A DNA stretch of 64,000 nt from Bradyrhizobium quebecense. Lineage in GTDB: Bacteria; Pseudomonadota; Alphaproteobacteria; Rhizobiales; Xanthobacteraceae. Below are positions 37,421-46,300 of this stretch, in pieces. Each line of letters opens with the position of its first letter. Position 1 is the stretch's first letter. The DNA lies in the NCBI RefSeq assembly GCF_013373795.3, contig NZ_CP088025.1, forward strand, positions 1 to 64,000, in the 5' to 3' direction. Position numbers and translations under genes: made by a program. The notes under the pieces were generated by a model, which was not told the DNA's origin, searched no databases, and saw only the letters and a program-made list of their open reading frames with translations.

Positions 37421-38105
37421 CCCGCTCAGCGCTCAGCACCGCCGTCGAATCGACCTTGTCTTTTCGACCGCAGCAACTGATTAGGGAGCTTTGGCCTCCA
37501 CAAAGACCACTATTGCTATTTCTTGACGAGCAAAGGGTGTGCCAACGAAGATTGCGCAGTGAATGCTCAATGGCGATAGAAAAGGTGTGCCTCGCTGGTG
37601 CGGGCTTCGATCGCGTCGGCCTTGCGGCAACGGCGCCGACTGAAACAGTGACGATGACGGCGCCAACGGGATTTCATCCATGTCTGAGCTGCAGCGAAAG
37701 AGTCGCTTGCACGGGTCGATGATTGCGGAGAGGATAAGGTCAACATGACGCCGCCGCGGCCAGGCCTGAGTGCAAGGACCACAACCTGAGTAAGTCGCAA
37801 AGCAGACAAAGCCAACACAAATACGGTACGAACTGTCGACTATTGCCTGGCACGAAGAATGCTGACCCTCGACGTGCCGAGGGCACCCTCCCTCAGGCAT
37901 GGCTACCATCGCAAGTTGAGGCCGTGGCTGGCCAGTGAGGTTAGCGGCGCGTGACATAAGCCAAGGACGGCGTCTGCTCGGCCGATACCGACGGGCGTCT
38001 TGTCACGTCGCTGCTAACTTTCAATGCTGCGTAACAGCGTGTTTGTGATCCGCGTAGGATTAGTGCCTCACAGAGAGAACAGATGGATCCGGGCGGCAGG
38101 TGAAA
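37421..38105. other. Interval without a supported gene
   Basis: Several overlapping frames occur on both strands but none contains a recognisable motif or a convincing start. Probably decayed sequence between the IS6 remnant and the next gene. Confidence 0.45.
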
Positions 38106-38555
38106 ATGGCAAGAAAACGCGTGCTGTGGTTCTGTCTCGGCCTCTTGCTGGTCTGTGTGGCTGACTCGGCCCTCAGAAGCAACGGTGTTCGCGCCAACGA
38201 CAATCCCCTCATCCATAAAGTCAAATCGATCTGGCGAGCGCAGAACGGACAGACCGTCGAACGCATTATCTCGAAGCTCTCGAAAGTAGCGCACTTGGTC
38301 CCCCAAACCTGGGGCATTGCTGGAGGAGGATGCTTGACACCTTGCTGGCTCGAAAAAGCAGGTGGATCGAAGTCGGGAGGTCTTGGAGAGAACTGGCCGA
38401 TGCCAACCTTACTCCCAGTGCTCTCAGGGATAGGAACTTCTCGCAGATCGCAGTGGGAGCAAACCCCGGTTGATAATTGCTGTGGGACGACCGAGCGATT
38501 TCGGCAATGCGCGGGCGAGGGAGCGAGATGTCCAATGAGGACAGGCGTACTATGA
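38106..38555 (+). CDS. Hypothetical exported protein
   Basis: From ATG 38106 the protein begins MARKRVLWFCLGLLLVCVADSALR, a good Sec signal peptide with likely cleavage near SNGVRA-ND. The next 45 residues are polar and plausible. After about residue 75 the composition changes (Gly/Cys/Pro-rich), so the authentic end may have been lost by a shift near 38330. No known domain recognised. Confidence 0.45.
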   Translation: MARKRVLWFCLGLLLVCVADSALRSNGVRANDNPLIHKVKSIWRAQNGQTVERIISKLSKVAHLVPQTWGIAGGGCLTPCWLEKAGGSKSGGLGENWPMPTLLPVLSGIGTSRRSQWEQTPVDNCCGTTERFRQCAGEGARCPMRTGVL

Positions 38556-38711
38556 CGCGCCGCTTTCGGAGCCGGCCGAGCGGCAGCGTAGAAGAGGTCC
38601 GCTAAAATGAAGCAAATCGCCGCACAAGGAGCCGATCGGAATCATGATGCCAGCGTGAGCATGGCGGAGGTTTGCAACTTGATTGATATCAAACCACGGA
38701 GTGATTTAGCA

Positions 38712-39226
38712 ATGAGTCCAGACCAGAGCGAGACACCACGAAAATCCGGCAAGGGCAACCCGAACGCGGATCGGCAGAGCGACGAAACTGCACAGCAGAG
38801 GCGGAAATCGGGTCAACAAGAGGGCCCGCCGCCAGATCAATTGCAGCACACGCGAAGGAGATCGGCGCGCAGTTCGCGTCAACTGACACCTCTTCGACTG
38901 ACACCTCTTCGAACGGCCGGATCGTATCAGCGGAAACAACGCCGGTCAGCTATCAAGAAATCGCAAAAACCTATGCTGACTATGTCAAAAAATCCTTCGA
39001 ACACACCAAGTCGTTTTTCGAGAAGTTGGCGGGCGCGCGATCGTTTTACGAAGCTCTTGAGCTTCAAACCGATTTCCTGAAACAGACTCATGAAACTCTC
39101 ATTGCTGGCTCTCAGAAGATCCATAGGCTCCACGGGGAATTGGCCAAGCAGACGATAATGCGTTTGCAGGGGTTAGGGCCCAAGACAAACCTGCCACGCT
39201 CTACAGACGTGCGACCGGGACAGTAA
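38712..39226 (+). pseudogene. Phasin-family protein, frame-disrupted
   Basis: The C-terminal 120 residues (frame ending 39226) read VSYQEIAKTYADYVKKSFEHTKSFFEKLAGARSFYEALELQ in consecutive pieces, then TDFLKQTHETLIAGSQKIHRLHGEL, matching phasins, which coat polyhydroxybutyrate granules. A likely start (ATG 38712, MSPDQSETPRKSG) is in another frame, so a shift near 38815 must be assumed, or a different start used. Between them is a Ser/Thr-rich linker with a duplicated 15-base unit (TDTSSTDTSS, 38882-38911). Confidence 0.55.
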
Positions 39227-39429
39227 TCCTGCGAAACAGCGAGTAACGCAAATCGCGGTTCCGACGATCGTGGCCGGCTTGCGCTGGAAGTCGTACCTTC
39301 GCGGCGGATGATCCTGGAAGGACCGGGAGTTTCCGCCAAGCTCAGCGCGCCTCTGCGTTCCGGAGGAAGGCGTTGGAGAGGTGTCATTCGCTTTGCGGCC
39401 GCAAGCAGCCTCCTGTCATCGAGAAACCG

Positions 39430-39660
39430 ATGGAAACCCGTTTCGAGCTGGACGTCGTCGTGCGTCAATTGCGCGAACGAGCCAATGAGGTCTCTGCTCA
39501 GTTACTATTCGACATTCGCTACGTGCTGCAGATAAAGCCGCGGTTTGGTCCTAAAGTCGAGGATTACCTCAAAGTCAGAGGCAGTCCGGCATCCAAATGC
39601 TGCAGATATCCAGGGTTCGCTTTGGAATTCGACAAAGTTGCTGAAGCCCAGCTTCGCTAG
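39430..39660 (+). CDS. Small hypothetical protein
   Basis: 76 residues from ATG 39430 (METRFELDVVVRQLRERANEVSAQLLFDIRYVLQ), a charged helical start followed by a Cys-containing tail (SKCCRYPGFAL). The open frame extends upstream without a start that fits better. The first half looks genuine; the second may be from a decayed frame. Not recognised. Confidence 0.4.
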   Translation: METRFELDVVVRQLRERANEVSAQLLFDIRYVLQIKPRFGPKVEDYLKVRGSPASKCCRYPGFALEFDKVAEAQLR

Positions 39661-39681
39661 GGCGGCGTTGTCGTCCGGGCC

Positions 39682-39903
39682 ATGCACCTATGCAAGCCAG
39701 TAGTTGTTGGGACTCGGATTGCCGTGTCAGGCTGTCGAACGCAGCGGGCCGAATTGTGCAGGTTGATCGTGTCCCCGGAGTGCACGCTCCGTCCTCGCGT
39801 CTGGAGCTGTGTAGTGCGCGGCGACCTACCGTACCTAGGCTGCGTGATTTTCATGGGCCTGGTCTCCATCGGCATCATAGTAGTCGCAATACTTATGCAA
39901 TGA
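39682..39903 (+). CDS. Small protein with SCVVRGD motif (paralogue of 20963-21128)
   Basis: 73 residues. The C-terminal half VWSCVVRGDLPYLGCVIFMGLVSIGIIVVAILMQ ends in a clear membrane helix. The DNA upstream of both copies shares GCACCTATGCA, but in this copy the ATG inside that motif (39690) is in a different frame, so the start or an internal indel is unresolved. The VVRGD core is conserved at protein level between the copies. Confidence 0.42.
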   Translation: MHLCKPVVVGTRIAVSGCRTQRAELCRLIVSPECTLRPRVWSCVVRGDLPYLGCVIFMGLVSIGIIVVAILMQ

Positions 39904-39945
39904 GGTGAAGACAACGCCTACTTCGCGTTCCCGGAGCGCAGCAAG

Positions 39946-40206
39946 ATGGACGGTTGGTTAGTGACTGCTGCTGTCTTCAAGGAAGATGGCGACGACGAAG
40001 AATTCAGACACGTAGTATACGCGGTTGCCGTCGCTGACCCGGCGGAAGCGGTGAGGATGACGATAGCCGACTGCGGCGCAAGGGCCGGAATGCTTAACTG
40101 TCCGCTTCAAAAAGAGCAGTTACAAAAGCTCGGTTTGGAGCCCGGCGAACTGATCGCGATACACGATGGCAATCATCCAATCCCCGCGCCCTCTCGGCGT
40201 CATTAG
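39946..40206 (+). CDS. Small hypothetical protein (paralogue of 45821-46087)
   Basis: 86 residues, start preceded by GGAG. Reads MDGWLVTAAVFKEDGDDEEF, HVVYAVAVADPAEAVRMTIADCG, LQKLGLEPGELIAIHDG. The protein at 45821-46087 has the same plan: GWMVTIGVPKDDG, YVTYAVAIADAAEAV, LKGLGLRAGELVTIYD. This proves a real family within the window. It looks like a compact alpha/beta domain. Function unknown. Confidence 0.65.
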   Translation: MDGWLVTAAVFKEDGDDEEFRHVVYAVAVADPAEAVRMTIADCGARAGMLNCPLQKEQLQKLGLEPGELIAIHDGNHPIPAPSRRH

Positions 40207-40391
40207 CCACGTCTGGTTTCGTTCAAACGGCGTCGGGTTGACTGCGTGCATGTCTGAAAGTCGCACGAGAAGTGCACCGGGATTGCGCCGTTTACTCTCC
40301 GGTCGTCTGGCACGCGCGTTGCTGAGCAGTCTATGGCTTGGCCGCTTATTGATTGACCCTCGTGAGGGCCAGGTCTGTTTGAGGTGCGACG

Positions 40392-40429
40392 GCGTGCGGG
40401 CGGTCGTCAGCAGTCGCCCGCACGCTTTT
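40392..40429 (+). terminator. Rho-independent-type terminator
   Basis: Perfect 11-bp stem, GCGTGCGGGCG (40392-40402) with CGCCCGCACGC (40415-40425), 12-base loop, then TTTT. Confidence 0.7.
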
Positions 40430-40577
40430 CCGTCGCGTCGGCCTCACTGTGCTCTGTCGATACCGCGCCGTTTGGCTCTACTTCTGCACGGTGCCGTGGC
40501 ATGCGAGTTGTTGAGAGGCTTATCGGCTTGGCTGTTTATCTTCACGCAACACGGACCAAGCTTGACGTAGCAAACTC

Positions 40578-40612
40578 CGCGCGGGCGGTCTCCAAATGCC
40601 CGCGCGTTCTTT
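40578..40612 (+). terminator. Terminator-like hairpin
   Basis: 9-bp stem CGCGCGGGC (40578-40586) with GCCCGCGCG (40598-40606), followed by TTCTTTC. Confidence 0.5.
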
Positions 40613-40663
40613 CGGAGTCGCAGGCCGCGCGGCCGGCCACAGGGGGGCTGTGGAGATTGTTCC

Positions 40664-40819
40664 GTGACCCGTGATGAGGCTTTAAAGAACGCGATAGAGG
40701 CGCTGAAGGGATGGTCCGAAGGAAAGGCCGATACGAGCGTCGTACTTGCCGCGATTGCGGAGCTTATGGCGACCAGGCCGCCACCAAGGCCGCCTTCAAA
40801 ACCGGAGCTTTCTTCATAA
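40664..40819 (+). CDS. 51-residue hypothetical protein (paralogue of 48283-48402)
   Basis: GTG start at 40664 after TGTGGAGAT. Reads TRDEALKNAIEALKGW, ADTSVVLAAIAELMATRP, then a Pro-rich tail. The ORF at 48283-48402 has the same ribosome site and TREGALKIAIEALTQW, TAVVLAAIAKLEAR, so a small protein family is supported. It is helical and soluble. Function unknown; it leads a run of short genes like those of prophage remnants. Confidence 0.6.
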   Translation: MTRDEALKNAIEALKGWSEGKADTSVVLAAIAELMATRPPPRPPSKPELSS

Positions 40820-40832
40820 GGAATGTGTTGCA

Positions 40833-41045
40833 ATGGACAGGCTGGAATTTATACCGGCTTTCGAGGCAGCTATTCGCTCCGCCGACCCTGAGAAGCTGGC
40901 CGCACTTCGGGAGATCGTCCGCCAGCAAGGAGGCCCGGACGAGTTCGCGAAGACGAGCACAGAGCTTGTACGCAAACATCCGCTTACACTCTTTAGGTCG
41001 ATCAAGATCATCTGCGACGCGGCGCATCAGGAGCCTCGCTCATGA
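40833..41045 (+). CDS. 70-residue hypothetical protein
   Basis: ATG 40833, 13 bases after the previous stop, with AAGGAATG upstream. Reads MDRLEFIPAFEAAIRSADPEKLAALREIV, then RKHPLTLFRSIKIICDAAHQ; mostly helical and soluble. It follows the 51-residue gene closely and is probably co-transcribed. I do not recognise the family. Confidence 0.55.
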   Translation: MDRLEFIPAFEAAIRSADPEKLAALREIVRQQGGPDEFAKTSTELVRKHPLTLFRSIKIICDAAHQEPRS

Positions 41046-41189
41046 GAGGGCAAGCCGATGAACGGTAAGCTCGACAATCGCGCTTTGTTCGTTGATGACT
41101 TGGTCAGGGTGGCTGCGAGCGACGACAGATAGCAATGACAACATCATCCCGGACGTCGGACCGCCTTCCATCGACCTGACCGGAATTAC

Positions 41190-41587
41190 ATGACAGCGGT
41201 TCAATTGGCCGCGCACTTCAAGATTACACCTGCAACGATCGTCCGTTGGGCGGAACGGCCCAACTTCCATGCGCGAGCACTTCCGCCGGAGAGGCAGCTT
41301 GGCTTGTGACAGACGTGCAAGAATGGAACCGCCAGCGTAAACGCGCATACCGCGCCGCGCTGCGAGCCCAAGAGAAGGCGGTCGAGACGGCCGTGGAGAG
41401 AGCTCGTCACCGCCAGCGCTTAATCGCCGCGTTTGCTCGCACATGTCCGCCGCAGGTCGGGCGATCGGCTGTTCCGCTGTCGGGCGCGCCTCTTTCGCGC
41501 AAGATGATCGTCCAAGCGGATGGTTCCCTTGCGCCTGCGCCCAGTGAGCAGCATGACCGGCGCACGATGCCCAAAAATAGCCGCTGA
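41190..41587 (+). pseudogene. Small helix-turn-helix (excisionase-like) protein, frameshifted
   Basis: The N-terminal frame from ATG 41190 reads MTAVQLAAHFKITPATIVRWAERPN, a helix-turn-helix of the excisionase/MerR type, and stops after RQLGL at 41311. Shifting one frame at that point continues as AAWLVTDVQEWNRQRKRAYRAALR to 41587, the usual order in such proteins (HTH, then WxVxDVxxWxxxR). A one-base indel near 41300 is the simplest explanation. Confidence 0.6.
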
Positions 41588-41714
41588 TCGTACCAGATCG
41601 GCGACCACAGAGAGGGCGCACGCAGTTAATCGCATGCGCTACAGTCGATCCACAGCCCAACGCCGCCCGCTTGAAATACATGCGGACGGCGTTGGCTCTA
41701 GCCCAGGAGGGTGT

Positions 41715-41798
41715 ATGCAAAATCCTGACTTGGACAAAGTATGGATGAGGGGGCGCGCCTTCGCCATCCGTATGACTCCGGTACTCCCCAATGAGTAG
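41715..41798 (+). CDS. 27-residue small ORF
   Basis: ATG 41715 stands 5 bases after CAGGAGG, a strong ribosome site. The peptide starts MQNPDLDKVWMRGRAFAIRM and ends in TPVLPNE. It is soluble and basic. The strong ribosome site is the main support; it is not recognised. Confidence 0.4.
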   Translation: MQNPDLDKVWMRGRAFAIRMTPVLPNE

Positions 41799-41974
41799 GG
41801 GAGCTGTGCCGCGAGGTCTAGGGTCGCGGGCGACTAAGTTACTCCGGCCTCAGCCTATGCCGGGGCGACCCAGACAATGGTAACCGAGTCGAGTGCGGTA
41901 ATTGATGGAGCCGGCGCGGAGATCGCCCCGCATGTCGTTGGTGGCGTGAAGCTCCATGGCTAAGCGTTCGGCGT

Positions 41975-42349
41975 TTAGGACTTTAGGCGCCGATTCAGCG
42001 CTTCAGCCAAGCGTCGTTCGAAATCGGCCTTACGCTCCGCAATGGGGCGATCGAAAAAGTTGTCACGGACAACAATTCCGCGAGCCTCGTCTGCGTCGAT
42101 ATGATCGATGTTGCAGTCCTTGAACGTGCAGCCGGTGAAGGCGAGTTGTTCGGCGCTGCTATCAAGCACGATGGTGCATTTCACGAAGGTGCAGCCATCA
42201 AAGCGGGCAAAATGAACCTGGCCGCGGAAATCAAATATCTCGGCGTGAACGGTATCATTCCAGAATACGCTTCTTCGTGGATATCGGTCACTGTTTCGCC
42301 TTTTAGCCCTCCGTGCCGCTGAGTTGCCTTCCGTCGAGCCCTTCGACAC
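41975..42349 (-). CDS. Pentapeptide-repeat-like protein
   Basis: 124 residues. The central part, FRGQVHFARFDGCTFVKCTIVL, then LAFTGCTFKDCNIDHIDADEA, repeats aromatic-x-x-Cys/Thr units of the loose pentapeptide-repeat type that forms short beta helices. Basic N terminus (RRAKRRNSDRYPRR), charged C-terminal helix (AERKADFERRLAEALNRRL). Function unknown; it may be a complete small protein. No obvious partner. Confidence 0.6.
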   Translation of the reverse strand: MSKGSTEGNSAARRAKRRNSDRYPRRSVFWNDTVHAEIFDFRGQVHFARFDGCTFVKCTIVLDSSAEQLAFTGCTFKDCNIDHIDADEARGIVVRDNFFDRPIAERKADFERRLAEALNRRLKS

Positions 42350-42947
42350 GCACCGTCAAATACCTTGAACCGACCGCGAAGCTGTGGGCCAGCTTGACGC
42401 TCCCGAACTCCTCGGCGAAGCGTGAGGTTCGCGACCGCTTCAAACTCTTCGGCAGCGAGATTGCGGCCGCGATTCCTGTTCAATTCGCTGAGCAAGTCTT
42501 TACGGTCACGCCTCACGTTTCTTTAGCCCGTCAGTCATTGCTCGCGCGCTTCACCGGCCTAGTTTGCACGTCGTTCTCACCGGAAGATTGTCGATCAGTG
42601 AGCGGCGCCTTGAAGAGCGTTTTGGTCGATCCTGCGCCATTCCAGATCGACATCGGGAAGATCTCTCGGAACCAATGTGGCAGTGAGGCTCCGCAATTGC
42701 GATGCCGCACGCCTGTATGCCTCCGACAAATCCAGGGCGACGCGATGATCGTTTTCCGAATGCAGTTGCTTCCCCCAAGACTTGGTAGTTGAAGTTTGTT
42801 GGATAGCGCCCTTTGATAACCAATGATCCGATGGCCTGCAGGCCGAACCTGCAGGCCGAAAGGCAAGCCCAGGTTTGCCGGAAAAGGCGCGGATTCCGGC
42901 GAAAGTTGCCTCGGGCTGTTGCGACAATGGAAGCGGTAGGACACACG
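42350..42947. other. Interval without a supported gene
   Basis: On the minus strand short stretches look coding (ALDLSEAYRRAASQLRSLTATL near 42665-42740; LLSELNRNRGRNLAAEEFEAVANLTLR near 42425-42500) but lie in different frames without a start; possibly one decayed gene. The plus-strand frame 42313-42792 has no recognisable motif. Confidence 0.4.
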
Positions 42948-44741
42948 ATGCTCCGCACTCTCTTTCTGATCGCCTTAACGTTTGTCGTCACGACAAAATC
43001 GGATGCTCAAGGCACCGACGCCAATCCCATCTATCTTGACCAGGGTGTGGATTGGACCGCGGCAGCGAGAGCTGACTTCTATTCGCGCGATCAGGGCTCG
43101 CGTTTGATTACGTTGTCTTGGATGCAGGCGCTGAAGCAAAGGAACGGACAGCCATTCCTCGCGGATGGTTTGTCACGGTACGGCTATCTACCGAATCCTG
43201 CAAACACGGCCAATCTTCCCGTCGGCTTTCACGCTTCTGGCCCTCAAGACTTCCAGGTCGTCGGAATGACCTGCTCAGCCTGTCACACGCGCCAGATCGA
43301 AGCTGATGGCAAGATGTATCGGGTGGATGGCGGTCCGGCGTTTGTAGACTTCTACGCATTGCTTGGCGATCTGGACAAGGCTGTGGGCGACGTGATTGCC
43401 AGTGACAGCTCGTTCGCTCCGTTTGCTGCAGCTGTCCTGCGGTCCACAACGCCGGACGCGGCCGACGTTGCGGATCTTCGTCGGCAGGTCGAGGGGTGGT
43501 ACTTGCGGTTTCACACGCTTATTGTGCGCGCGCTGCCCAAGACCGGCTGGGGAGTTGGCCGTCTGGACGCTGTGGGGATGATTTTCAACCGCATATCCGG
43601 ACTGGACATAGGCCCGCCGCCCGACTTCATGATCCCGGGAAACATGAAAACCGCGGACGCTCCCGTGAGATACCCATTCCTCTGGAATTCGCCGCGGCAA
43701 GATAAGACGCAATGGCCTGGCTTCGCAAAAAATGGAAATGACATCTTGGGGCTGGCTCGGAACGTTGGCGAGGTTCTGGGAGTATTCGCTACGTTCGAGC
43801 CGAAGCGCCAGGGCGCGATCATCAATTTTCTTGACAATAATTCCACCAATTTCGACGGCCTGAGCCAGCTTGAAAACCTGGTGAAGCGGATCGGCCCTCC
43901 GAAATGGCCCTGGACGATTGACGCTGCTTTAGCCGCGCGCGGCAAAGCGATTTTTGAAAGGGATTCCGCTGAAGCGGGATGTAGCGGTTGCCACGGGATA
44001 GAAGACGGAGAGCAACGCTTTCCATTTGTCAAAACATGGCGAACTCCGGTCCAGAACGTTGGTACCGATACACGAGAATACGACATCCTCGCCTGGAAAG
44101 CGAATACGGGCGTGCTGAAGGGAGCGTACATTCCCTTCGCGACCGCCCCCCTAAAGGAGAACGATGAGATTCTTAACATTCTTGCGACCTCGGTCATTGG
44201 TTCGATCGCGGAACACCTGTTGGCCGGCGGCGCCCCTTCAACCAATGCCCGGGTGGCAGCGGCGCCAGATCCGGGCTCGTCGGACACACCGGAGTCTCTG
44301 GGGCTGGTGCGGCTACCGCCAACGCTGCAGGATCTGCTAACGGCTTTCGATACTGTCAGCACCTCGGAAGCAATCAAGAAGGCCAGGCGGCAGGGAGCAG
44401 AACGAGCGTCTCACGCTCAGCTCCCTCCGTGGGGCTCCTACGAGGCCCGTGTTCTGCAGGGTATTTGGGCCGCCGCACCTTATCTCCATAACGGCTCGGT
44501 CCCGACGCTGGCGGAATTGCTCAAGCCATCAGGGCAGCGCAGATCGCAGTTTAGCGTCGGACGGAAATACGACATTGAAAACGTTGGTCTTGCTGCTACC
44601 CAGGAGCCGCTGAGCGACACTCTATCCGTGACGGACTGCAGCAATATCAACTCTGGAAATAGCCGATGCGGCCACGAGTACGGGACAAGTTTGAGCGATC
44701 AGGACAAAAAGGCGTTGCTTGAATACCTCAAGACACTGTGA
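42948..44741 (+). CDS. Di-haem cytochrome c, RoxA/MauG-superfamily-like
   Basis: About 597 residues from ATG 42948, with a signal peptide (LRTLFLIALTFVVTTKSDA) for export to the periplasm. Two haem c motifs are seen, CSACH near residue 109 and CSGCH near residue 345, and a distal motif APYLHNGSVPTL near 515. The plan (YLDQGVDWTAAARADFYSRDQGSRL, YGYLPNP, then the first haem) resembles the di-haem proteins that include the rubber oxygenase RoxA and bacterial cytochrome c peroxidases. A redox enzyme on an organic substrate or peroxide is likely; the substrate cannot be told. An earlier in-frame ATG at 42927 exists. Intact and probably monocistronic. Confidence 0.82.
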   Translation: MLRTLFLIALTFVVTTKSDAQGTDANPIYLDQGVDWTAAARADFYSRDQGSRLITLSWMQALKQRNGQPFLADGLSRYGYLPNPANTANLPVGFHASGPQDFQVVGMTCSACHTRQIEADGKMYRVDGGPAFVDFYALLGDLDKAVGDVIASDSSFAPFAAAVLRSTTPDAADVADLRRQVEGWYLRFHTLIVRALPKTGWGVGRLDAVGMIFNRISGLDIGPPPDFMIPGNMKTADAPVRYPFLWNSPRQDKTQWPGFAKNGNDILGLARNVGEVLGVFATFEPKRQGAIINFLDNNSTNFDGLSQLENLVKRIGPPKWPWTIDAALAARGKAIFERDSAEAGCSGCHGIEDGEQRFPFVKTWRTPVQNVGTDTREYDILAWKANTGVLKGAYIPFATAPLKENDEILNILATSVIGSIAEHLLAGGAPSTNARVAAAPDPGSSDTPESLGLVRLPPTLQDLLTAFDTVSTSEAIKKARRQGAERASHAQLPPWGSYEARVLQGIWAAAPYLHNGSVPTLAELLKPSGQRRSQFSVGRKYDIENVGLAATQEPLSDTLSVTDCSNINSGNSRCGHEYGTSLSDQDKKALLEYLKTL

Positions 44742-44958
44742 CCCGCTTAGGCGCCCCTCTTTGACCGGCTTCCAGCCTGCTGCCGGTTCCAGTATCGTTT
44801 GCGCAAAAGACCCTCATTCACCGAGTTCTCGCTGCCCGCGCGAGCATTGGAGTGGACATCTGATCCAGCGCAGCTGCTCAAGGTCGCACAAGTGATGGCC
44901 CACCAACGTTTGCCCCTCTGCCGTACGCGTCGCTTGTGTGTAAGAAAAGAGGTTCCAC

Positions 44959-45177
44959 ATGCTCCCAAGCTCAACAGTGCATCACAAAGAATGCGTTCGC
45001 TGTGGTTCTGGATTAGTGACCCTTGAGTGGCACGAGCTCGTCAACGCGAATGAAGCTCAAGATCTTTGGCGCTGCTGGAACTGCAAACACCAGTTTGTCT
45101 CCGTCGTCACTTCAGATGAGAGGGAGCCCTCAGCCGCAGAGATCACAAGACCATTCTTTACGAGCCTGCTGGTGTGA
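44959..45177 (+). CDS. Small zinc-ribbon-like protein
   Basis: 72 residues, ATG 44959 preceded by AAGAGG. Two CxxC pairs, ECVRCGSG and RCWNCKHQF, are 24 residues apart, as in zinc ribbons. The pattern is familiar from short Bradyrhizobium proteins. It could bind zinc and possibly nucleic acid or protein. Intact. Confidence 0.65.
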   Translation: MLPSSTVHHKECVRCGSGLVTLEWHELVNANEAQDLWRCWNCKHQFVSVVTSDEREPSAAEITRPFFTSLLV

Positions 45178-45204
45178 CCAATGACGCCGGAGCAGGTCGA
45201 CCTT

Positions 45205-45373
45205 GTCAGGACTGCTAGGCCACGCCGTGCCCGGCATCAGCGGGCGCTATATCGGCGAGCTAGCCATGCTGCGCTCGACTGAGTTACGCGAGGCGCAAGA
45301 GAAGATCAGCGCTCACGTGTTCAAGCTTCTCGGGTTGAAGCTTCCACGGGGTACGATGAGGGCCGCCGGCTAA
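45205..45373 (+). pseudogene. Tyrosine integrase, C-terminal remnant
   Basis: One frame reads GLLGHAVPGISGRYIGELAMLRSTELREAQEKISAHVFKLLGL to a TAA at 45373 (quoted here in its consecutive parts: LLGHAVPGISGRYI, then the helical tail). LGHxxPxxSxRYI with Tyr is the last catalytic motif of phage-type integrases. The rest of the gene is missing. Confidence 0.55.
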
Positions 45374-45573
45374 GTCGGGGGCCTAAGCACGGACGATCTA
45401 ATCCAATCTGCCAGGTGAGCGGTCACTTGATACTCGCGCGCTTTGCGCAATATCGCGTCGCGCTTTGCGCATGCCGGCATTTGGTCAGCGCGGCTCCTTA
45501 AGCGCGCCGCCTCTTCCAACAGGCGGTCAGTAAGGGGCTTTGTTAGCTTGAAAAGCCTCCGGTGTTTGGTCAT
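45370..45573 (-). CDS. Small hypothetical protein
   Basis: 67 residues, start ATG 45573 after GGGAGAACG. Reads KLTKPLTDRLLEEAARLRSRADQM, then RDAILRKAREYQVTAHLADWI, an amphipathic helical pattern I associate with a short protein common in Bradyrhizobium. Soluble. Function unknown. Confidence 0.6.
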   Translation of the reverse strand: MTKHRRLFKLTKPLTDRLLEEAARLRSRADQMPACAKRDAILRKAREYQVTAHLADWIRSSVLRPPT

Positions 45574-45820
45574 GCACGTTCTCCCCGGATGTGTACCTTA
45601 GACCATGCGATCTCTGCCGAGAGAAACCTATGCTGGGTCGCTGGCAACACGATACGCGGGCGGGTTGGAGCGGACCGCCCGCGCTAGTTCTCACTTTGAC
45701 GTTAGTGTCCCGCGACATCGGGGCCAAGCAACCAAGCCCAGCAACTAGCGTGCCAAACAATCGCACGCGGCCCGAAAAGGCTCTGGTCAGCCGTGCCTTG
45801 AGGATTGGGGCGGCTCGATC

Positions 45821-46087
45821 CTAGCCGGTATCAGGACGCCACGTCCGCGAGATCAGCGGATCAATCCGATCATCGTATATGGTCACAAGCTCGCCGGCTC
45901 TTAGGCCAAGGCCCTTCAAGTCGGCTTCGCGGAGTTCGGAATTCGAGATCGCTGCTTCGCCCGCGCTGGCCGCCAATGAAGCCTTTACTGCTTCTGCCGC
46001 ATCGGCGATTGCGACCGCATAGGTTACATATCGAAGCTTGCCGTCGTCTTTGGGGACGCCGATCGTAACCATCCATCCTGCTGCCAT
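45821..46087 (-). CDS. Small hypothetical protein (paralogue of 39946-40206)
   Basis: 88 residues from ATG 46087, which follows GGAGGAG; an upstream ATG at 46105 is less well placed. It shares the fold pattern GWMVTIGV, YVTYAVAIADAAEAV and LGLRAGELVTIYDD with its paralogue. Likely a compact alpha/beta domain. Function unknown. Confidence 0.65.
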   Translation of the reverse strand: MAAGWMVTIGVPKDDGKLRYVTYAVAIADAAEAVKASLAASAGEAAISNSELREADLKGLGLRAGELVTIYDDRIDPLISRTWRPDTG

Positions 46088-46300
46088 CACTCCTCCGATA
46101 TTCAAGACAGGCGGTTACTCTACGCATTCACCCCTAGCAGCCACCTCCCAATAACGGCAGGATTGCAAATCCGTGGCGGCCCAGTCCGCAAGATCACGGG
46201 ACTCTCTTCCATGCGTGGCGCGAGCTGCGCTGGACTGCGACTTGGAGGAACGCCGCAGTGGCGAGCAAGTTTGAGCGGATCGACACTGTCGCGCGGCCGG

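Larger units (their letters stand above)
40207..40663. other. Intergenic interval with two hairpins
   Basis: No convincing gene. It holds two GC-rich hairpins (40392-40429 and 40578-40612) that look like terminators separating short units, and an imperfect repetition of the text around them, suggesting an old duplication of intergenic sequence. Confidence 0.4.

Noticed and set aside
46158..46180. Possible tRNA-Cys anticodon arm (GGATTGCAAATCC)
   Set aside because: Only the anticodon-arm-like text is present; acceptor, D and T arms do not fold around it, so chance or a tiny relic.
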